A DNA stretch of 64,000 bases. Source: Lysobacter sp. HDW10. Lineage in GTDB: Bacteria > Pseudomonadota > Gammaproteobacteria > Xanthomonadales > Xanthomonadaceae. The position numbers and the translations under genes are program-made. Of the stretch, positions 59,810 to 64,000 are shown in pieces (the first letter of the stretch is position 1; each line of letters begins with the position of its first letter). Where the stretch lies: assembly GCF_011300685.1 (NCBI RefSeq), contig NZ_CP049864.1, forward strand, positions 405,001-469,000. The letters run 5' to 3'. The notes beneath the pieces are model-generated. The model worked only from the letters and a program-made list of their open reading frames with translations. It made no database searches and was not told the DNA's origin.

Positions 59810-59857
59810 ACACAATATGTTGTGGTTCGTTTCAGGGGTATATCCCAATTCTTGGGG
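59810..59857 (+). promoter_or_regulatory. Probable NrdR box pair upstream of nrdJa
   Basis: ACACAATATGTTGTGG (59810-59825) closely matches the NrdR box consensus. A weaker copy, ATCCCAATTCTTGGGG (59842-59857), lies 32 bases on, the helical spacing used by NrdR box pairs. A perfect TTGACA (-35) at 59766-59771 lies just upstream. The rest of the 59598-59918 gap holds no gene. NrdR represses ribonucleotide reductase genes when dATP is high; nrdR itself is not in this window. Confidence 0.65.
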
Positions 59858-59918
59858 TTATGAGCCAAATTTGTGACGCAGGCCCAAGTGCCGCGAACGT
59901 TCTTGTCAGGAGTTTTTA

Positions 59919-62072
59919 ATGAGTAATGCCCGTCTTGAAGCCGTGCGAAACGACCACTCTAGTGACCGTGTCGACATGCAGCCGGCTTCGGTCGATATTT
60001 GGGACAAGAAGTACCGTCTGAAGTCGAAGCAAGGCGAAAACATCGACGCGGACATCGATGCAACCTATGCGCGTGTCGCCCGTGCGCTGGCCGAGGCCGA
60101 GCCCGACCAAGCCAAACGTGAGTACTGGGCCGAGCGTTTTACCTGGGCCTTGCGTCGCGGCGCGATTCCGGCCGGTCGGATCACGTCGAATGCCGGTGCG
60201 CTTGAACACAAGCCGGCGACCAGCACCATCAACTGCACCGTGTCCGGCACGATTCCGGATTCGATGGACGGCATTCTCGAACGCGTGCACGAAGCCGGTC
60301 TGACCTTAAAGGCAGGCTGCGGCATCGGTTACGAGTTCAGCACCTTGCGTCCGAAGGGTGCCTTTGTGGCGGGTGCAGGCGCTTACACAAGCGGCCCCCT
60401 GTCCTTCATGGATATCTACGACAAGATGTGCTTCACGGTGTCATCGGCTGGCGGTCGCCGCGGTGCGCAAATGGGCACCTTCGATGTGTCCCACCCTGAC
60501 GTCCGAGATTTCATTCGTGCCAAGCGCGAAGACGGCCGTCTGCGCCAATTCAACCTGTCCTTGTTGATCACCGACGGCTTCATGCAAGCCGTTGAAGCAG
60601 ATCAAGAATGGCCTTTGGTCTTCCCGCTGTCGAAGAAAGAGATCGGTGAAGTCAACATCGATGACACGAAGCAAATCGTGTGGCGGGATTGGCCGCTGAC
60701 CGAAGGCTATGTCACGCGTGATGACGGCATGGTGGCCTGCCGTATCTACGGGCACATCAAAGCGCGTCACCTGTGGGACATGATCATGGTCTCCACGTAT
60801 GACTTCGCCGAGCCGGGCTTCATCTTGATCGATAAGGTCAATGAGATGAACAACAACTGGTGGTGCGAAAACATTCGCGCAACCAACCCCTGCGGCGAAC
60901 AACCGCTGCCGGCCTACGGTGCCTGCTTGCTGGGCTCGGTCAACTTGACCAAGTACGTGCGTGACGCGTTTACCGATAACGCCAGTTTCGATTGGTCGGA
61001 ATACCGCGAAGTGGTGCGCGTGTTTACGCGCATGCTCGACAACGTCGTTGAAGTGAACGGCCTGCCCTTGCAAAAGCAGCGCGATGAAATCATGCGTAAG
61101 CGCCGCCATGGCATGGGCTTCTTGGGCCTGGGCAGCACGCTCACCATGCTCAAGATGAAGTACGGATCGAAAGCATCCTGCGAGTTCACCGAACGCATTG
61201 CGCGTGAAATGGCCGTCGCCGGTTGGGAAGTCGCATTGGAGCTCGCCGAAGAGAAAGGCGCTGCACCGATCATGGAAGAGCGCTTCGAAGTGACGGCGGA
61301 AATGCTGCGCAAGCGTCCGGAAATGGCGCGCGACGGCTGGACCCTCGGCCAAGAAATCCCGGGCAAGGTGCTGCACGCGAAGTACTCGCGCTATATGCAA
61401 CGCGTGGCCGAAGTCGCACCCGAACTTGTCGATGCTTTGGCAGAAACCGGTGCCCGCTTTACCCACCACAGCTCGATCGCACCGACCGGCACGATCTCTT
61501 TGTCGCTGGCCAACAACGCGTCCAACGGTATCGAACCTTCTTTCGCGCACCACTACAGCCGTAACGTGATTCGTGAAGGCAAGAAGTCCAAGGAAAAAGT
61601 CGATGTGTTCTCGTTTGAACTCTTGGCCTATCGCGCACTGGTGAACCAAGACGCGATGCCGTATGCAGAAACCGCATCGGCGCAGTTGCCCGACTACTTC
61701 ATTGCCGCCGATGACATCACGCCGAAAGAACACGTCGACGTGCAAGCCGCCGCGCAAAAGTGGGTGGATTCCTCGATCTCGAAGACGGCCAACGTCCCGA
61801 CCGACTACCCGTTCGAAGACTTCAAGGACATCTACCGTTACGCCTACGCACAAGGTTTGAAAGGTTGCACCACCTTCCGTTTCAACCCGGCTGCGTTCCA
61901 AGGCGTCTTGGTGAAAGAGAAGGACTTGGAGAACACCACCTATCGCTTCGAACTGGAAGACGGTTCGACCATCGAAGTGAAGGGCAATGAGGAAATCGAA
62001 TACGACGGCGAAATGCATTCCGCCGCCAACTTGTTCGATGCACTCAAGGAAGGCTACTACGGCAAGTTCTGA
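59919..62072 (+). CDS. nrdJa: Class II (adenosylcobalamin-dependent) ribonucleotide reductase, NrdJa subunit
   Basis: Makes deoxyribonucleotides, using adenosylcobalamin to generate the thiyl radical. The 717-residue protein has the family's redox cysteine C106 (STINCTVSG), N323-P-C325-G-E327 and C336 (YGACLLGSVNL). C106 and C336 are the reducing pair, and C325 carries the radical. APTGTISLSLANNASNGIEPSF is the substrate-site block. There is no ATP-cone. It lacks the C-terminal zinc/cysteine tail, which is supplied by nrdJb. AGGAG lies before the ATG. Confidence 0.95.
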   Translation: MSNARLEAVRNDHSSDRVDMQPASVDIWDKKYRLKSKQGENIDADIDATYARVARALAEAEPDQAKREYWAERFTWALRRGAIPAGRITSNAGALEHKPATSTINCTVSGTIPDSMDGILERVHEAGLTLKAGCGIGYEFSTLRPKGAFVAGAGAYTSGPLSFMDIYDKMCFTVSSAGGRRGAQMGTFDVSHPDVRDFIRAKREDGRLRQFNLSLLITDGFMQAVEADQEWPLVFPLSKKEIGEVNIDDTKQIVWRDWPLTEGYVTRDDGMVACRIYGHIKARHLWDMIMVSTYDFAEPGFILIDKVNEMNNNWWCENIRATNPCGEQPLPAYGACLLGSVNLTKYVRDAFTDNASFDWSEYREVVRVFTRMLDNVVEVNGLPLQKQRDEIMRKRRHGMGFLGLGSTLTMLKMKYGSKASCEFTERIAREMAVAGWEVALELAEEKGAAPIMEERFEVTAEMLRKRPEMARDGWTLGQEIPGKVLHAKYSRYMQRVAEVAPELVDALAETGARFTHHSSIAPTGTISLSLANNASNGIEPSFAHHYSRNVIREGKKSKEKVDVFSFELLAYRALVNQDAMPYAETASAQLPDYFIAADDITPKEHVDVQAAAQKWVDSSISKTANVPTDYPFEDFKDIYRYAYAQGLKGCTTFRFNPAAFQGVLVKEKDLENTTYRFELEDGSTIEVKGNEEIEYDGEMHSAANLFDALKEGYYGKF

Positions 62073-62138
62073 ATGATGGCAAACGCGGGACTCTTGTCAT
62101 CACAATGATTTGAGTCTCCGGCAGGTATAGGATTTGAT

Positions 62139-62161
62139 ATGCGCATTGAATGGTTGCGCAT
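62139..62161. repeat. Inverted repeat upstream of the histone-like gene
   Basis: ATGCGC (62139-62144) and GCGCAT (62156-62161) flank an 11-base spacer, 27 bases before the histone-like start. It could be a regulator site or a small hairpin. Nothing more can be said. Confidence 0.35.
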
Positions 62162-62188
62162 ACCTCTACCCCGCATCAGGAGCAATGT

Positions 62189-62596
62189 ATGGCGACGAAG
62201 AAAGTGAGCAAGGTAGGTCAGAAAATCGCAGCGGCTTCGGAAACCACGTTGGCCAAGGCCAAGCGCGTGGTGAAGAAGGCCACCAAAGCAGTCGGCAAAA
62301 AGACTGCGGCAGTGAAGAAGGCTGCGACCAAACAAGTCAGCAAGACCAAACGCGCCTTGGCTTCGGCCAGTGCGAATGCGAAGGCTGAAGCCGCTTCTCT
62401 GAAACGCAAAGGTGTAGGTAAGAAAGCAGCCACCAAGAAGGTGGCGAAGAAAGTCGCCAAGAAGGCAACCGTCAAGAAAGCTGTCGCGAAGAAAGCGCCC
62501 GCGCGCAAAACAGCCGCCAAGAAGGTTGCAAAGAAAGCTACAAAGAAAGTTGTAAAGAAAGCTACAAAGAAAGCTGTAAAGAAAGTCGCCAAGTAA
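62189..62596 (+). CDS. Lysine-rich histone H1-like protein
   Basis: A 135-residue, extremely basic protein made of Ala/Lys repeats (KKVAKK, KKATKK, KKAVKK types), with no cysteine and few acidic residues, like the C-terminal domain of histone H1 and the bacterial Hc1/BpH-type proteins. Such tails compact DNA or RNA. The second half shows near-direct DNA repeats such as AAGAAAGCTACAAAGAAAG. The start at 62189 follows CAGGAGCAATGT. It lies between the two halves of the class II reductase, with its own terminator. Confidence 0.92.
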   Translation: MATKKVSKVGQKIAAASETTLAKAKRVVKKATKAVGKKTAAVKKAATKQVSKTKRALASASANAKAEAASLKRKGVGKKAATKKVAKKVAKKATVKKAVAKKAPARKTAAKKVAKKATKKVVKKATKKAVKKVAK

Positions 62597-62612
62597 TCAG
62601 TTAGCAATACCG

Positions 62613-62636
62613 AGCGTCCGTTCAACGGACGCTTTT
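62613..62636 (+). terminator. Rho-independent terminator after the histone-like gene
   Basis: AGCGTCCGTT / AACGGACGCT stem followed by TTTT, 17 bases after the stop. It separates the histone-like gene from nrdJb, though read-through is possible. Confidence 0.85.
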
Positions 62637-62661
62637 CAACCCAACAAGGACTCGAAGCACC

Positions 62662-63453
62662 ATGGCCGTCAAGATTGAAAAGAAGATCAAGGGATATTCC
62701 GTACTCACGCCAGAAGATTTGGCACAAGAGTCGGCACCTGCGGTCAAGGCGGACAGTGTGCTTTTGGAAGACCTCGTAGCGGTCACCCCGAAAGCCGACG
62801 TCATTCAAATGCACGAGCGCATCGAGCGCCCGGAAGTTTTGATCGGCAGTACCTATAAGGTCAAGTCACCGCTGGTCGAGCACGCCATGTATGTGACCAT
62901 CAATGACATCGTCTTGAATGCCGGCACCGAGCATGAAATGCGTCGCCCGTTCGAAGTGTTCATTAACTCGAAGTCGATGGAGCATTTCCAGTGGATCGTC
63001 GCACTGACGCGCATTATGTCGGCCGTGTTCCGCAAGGGTGGCGACGTCACCTTCATCGTGGATGAAATGAAGGCTGTGTTCGATCCCAAGGGGGGTTACT
63101 ACAAGTCAGGCGGCGTTTACATGCCTTCGTTGGTGGCCGAACTCGGTTCAATCGTGGAAGACCACTTGAAGACGATCGGCATGTTGCACGATCCGGAAAT
63201 GAGCGAGCACCAGTTAGCCCTCATCGCGGAAAAGCGTCGTGCTTACGAAGAGCACACGGTAAAAAAAAACCCTGAGCTGATTAGCAAGCCGGCCGCCACC
63301 TCGGAAGAACGTCCGGAAGACATCGCCGTGACCGGCGATGGCACTTCGTTCCCGCCGAGTGCCACCATGTGTCACAAGTGCCACACGAAAGCCATCGTGA
63401 TCATGGACGGCTGCGCCACCTGCTTGAACTGCGGCTATAGCAAGTGCGGTTGA
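62662..63453 (+). CDS. nrdJb: Class II ribonucleotide reductase NrdJb subunit
   Basis: A 263-residue second polypeptide of split class II reductases, needed with NrdJa for activity. The N-terminal domain (VKIEKKIKGYSVLTPEDLA to about 200) matches NrdJb. The C-terminal tail holds CHKC (237-240), C251, C254, C257 and C262 in a CATCLNCGYSKCG pattern, the cysteines that re-reduce the active site via thioredoxin and bind zinc. It follows the histone-like gene by 65 bases. Confidence 0.87.
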   Translation: MAVKIEKKIKGYSVLTPEDLAQESAPAVKADSVLLEDLVAVTPKADVIQMHERIERPEVLIGSTYKVKSPLVEHAMYVTINDIVLNAGTEHEMRRPFEVFINSKSMEHFQWIVALTRIMSAVFRKGGDVTFIVDEMKAVFDPKGGYYKSGGVYMPSLVAELGSIVEDHLKTIGMLHDPEMSEHQLALIAEKRRAYEEHTVKKNPELISKPAATSEERPEDIAVTGDGTSFPPSATMCHKCHTKAIVIMDGCATCLNCGYSKCG

Positions 63454-63474
63454 GTCAAAGCCTAGCGCTTTGAC
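63454..63474. terminator. Possible bidirectional terminator between nrdJb and the cytochrome gene
   Basis: GTCAAAGC (63454-63461) pairs with GCTTTGAC (63467-63474) around CTAGC, immediately after the nrdJb stop and across the stop of the convergent cytochrome gene. T tracts are weak. Confidence 0.5.
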
Positions 63475-64000
63475 CCAATCATGCTGCGCATCACGCCATC
63501 ACGCCGAATGAGTGCGTGAAACAAAGCAGCACCCACATGCATCAAGATCATCGCGTAGAACGCCATGGCGAGCAGGCCATGTGCGGTGCGCAACCATGCA
63601 TAGACCAAAGCGTTTTCAGGCAAGACCTGCGGCAGGTACACGCCGTCGGTCAGTTCAACCGGCACACCGCTCGCTGACACCATCGCCCATCCGCTGATGG
63701 GTTGCAGGAAAAGCAACGCGTACAACACGATGTGCGACCCCAATGCCGCCTTGCGCATGATCTTTGGGAGATCTGCGGGCAGCGCGGGCGGCGGATTGCG
63801 CCGCCGAATCACCAAGCGCGCGACCGCAAGCAAAAGAATCAGAACCCCGATCGGTCGGTGCCAAGCCAGAAGGGTGGCATGCATCGAATCAATACGCGTC
63901 ACAATTCCGAGCCCGATAAACACCATGGCGATGACCAGGACCGCCATGATCCAATGTAGGACGCGCGCGCCGAGCACAAACGTATCTTTTTTGTTCTGCA
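63462..64000 (-). CDS. Cytochrome b561 family protein, 5' end cut by the window edge
   Basis: A four-helix inner-membrane cytochrome. Haem-ligand histidines appear in LHWIMAV, AWHRPIGVLIL, SHIVLYALLFLQPISGW and TAHGLLAMAFYAMILMHVGAA. The reading frame is open to the window end (QNKKDTFVLGARVLHW); the codon that spans position 64000 would read ATG if base 64001 is T, so the true start may lie one base outside. It transfers electrons from the quinol pool, perhaps to superoxide (CybB-like). Confidence 0.85.
   Translation of the reverse strand, partial: QNKKDTFVLGARVLHWIMAVLVIAMVFIGLGIVTRIDSMHATLLAWHRPIGVLILLLAVARLVIRRRNPPPALPADLPKIMRKAALGSHIVLYALLFLQPISGWAMVSASGVPVELTDGVYLPQVLPENALVYAWLRTAHGLLAMAFYAMILMHVGAALFHALIRRDGVMRSMIGSKR

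Noticed and set aside
59598-59918. A cobalamin riboswitch before the B12-dependent reductase
   Set aside because: I did not find the conserved B12 box or the expected stem structure in the leader; NrdR boxes explain it better.
60441-62018. 525-codon minus-strand reading frame opposite nrdJa
   Set aside because: Antisense shadow of a strongly biased gene; no recognisable motif.
62189-62596. Short repeats in the histone-like gene as a CRISPR-like array
   Set aside because: The repeats are codon-based Lys/Ala units inside an open frame, with no unique spacers.

Overview
The window is a chromosomal segment of a moderately GC-rich gammaproteobacterium. Gene content (short adenylate kinase, PPi-dependent phosphofructokinase, class II ribonucleotide reductase split into NrdJa and NrdJb, groESL under both sigma-32 and CIRCE, thiC/tolC/waaA neighbourhood) suggests the Xanthomonadaceae/Lysobacteraceae. 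This is an inference from gene content; there is no rRNA or other marker to settle it. Coding density is high. I see no insertion sequence, prophage, CRISPR array, rRNA or tRNA gene.

Layout. 1-8.8 kb: the start of a rubredoxin gene, thiE, hemL, an SDR oxidoreductase, a DedA/PAP2 fusion membrane protein, mpl, adk and pfp. 9-12.1 kb: a proton-pumping pyrophosphatase fused to an OmpA-like domain, and the soluble pyrophosphatase ppa. With pfp and adk these form a neighbourhood concerned with PPi and adenylate energy. 12.1-19.1 kb: a LysR regulator, a pirin, YceI, a lipoprotein, a 2OG-oxygenase-like protein, an ion channel, and thiC behind a TPP riboswitch. 19.3-26.8 kb: a PIMT-like methyltransferase, tolC, and an LPS-core/lipid A set (waaA, LpxL-like acyltransferase, GT2, O-antigen ligase-like, GT4). 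26.8-33.9 kb: a CHCC zinc-finger protein, a second pirin, a RutE-like nitroreductase, an ELM1-family protein, glnE and an FAD oxidoreductase.

34-40.9 kb: a LytS/LytTR-type two-component pair, a small six-cysteine protein, an uncharacterised operon of one membrane protein and two paralogous lipoproteins, then groES-groEL with a sigma-32 promoter and a CIRCE operator. 40.9-48.3 kb: recQ, a dsbD with a duplicated N-terminal redox domain plus a TlpA-like thioredoxin, and aroQ-accB-accC. 48.3-53.7 kb: two unknown envelope proteins and a four-gene ABC transporter/two-component operon. 53.7-59.6 kb: an M17 aminopeptidase, a HAD phosphatase, an AI-2E transporter, three small inner-membrane stress-type proteins and a DegP-like protease. 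59.8-64 kb: probable NrdR boxes, nrdJa, a lysine-rich histone H1-like gene, nrdJb, and a cytochrome b561 running to the window edge.

Most of the window is ordinary housekeeping sequence. The most unusual items are the pyrophosphatase-OmpA fusion, the histone-like gene between the two halves of the ribonucleotide reductase, the paralogous lipoprotein operon at 36.7-38.6 kb, the duplicated DsbD alpha domain, and the PAP2 domain that lacks its motif-2 histidine.
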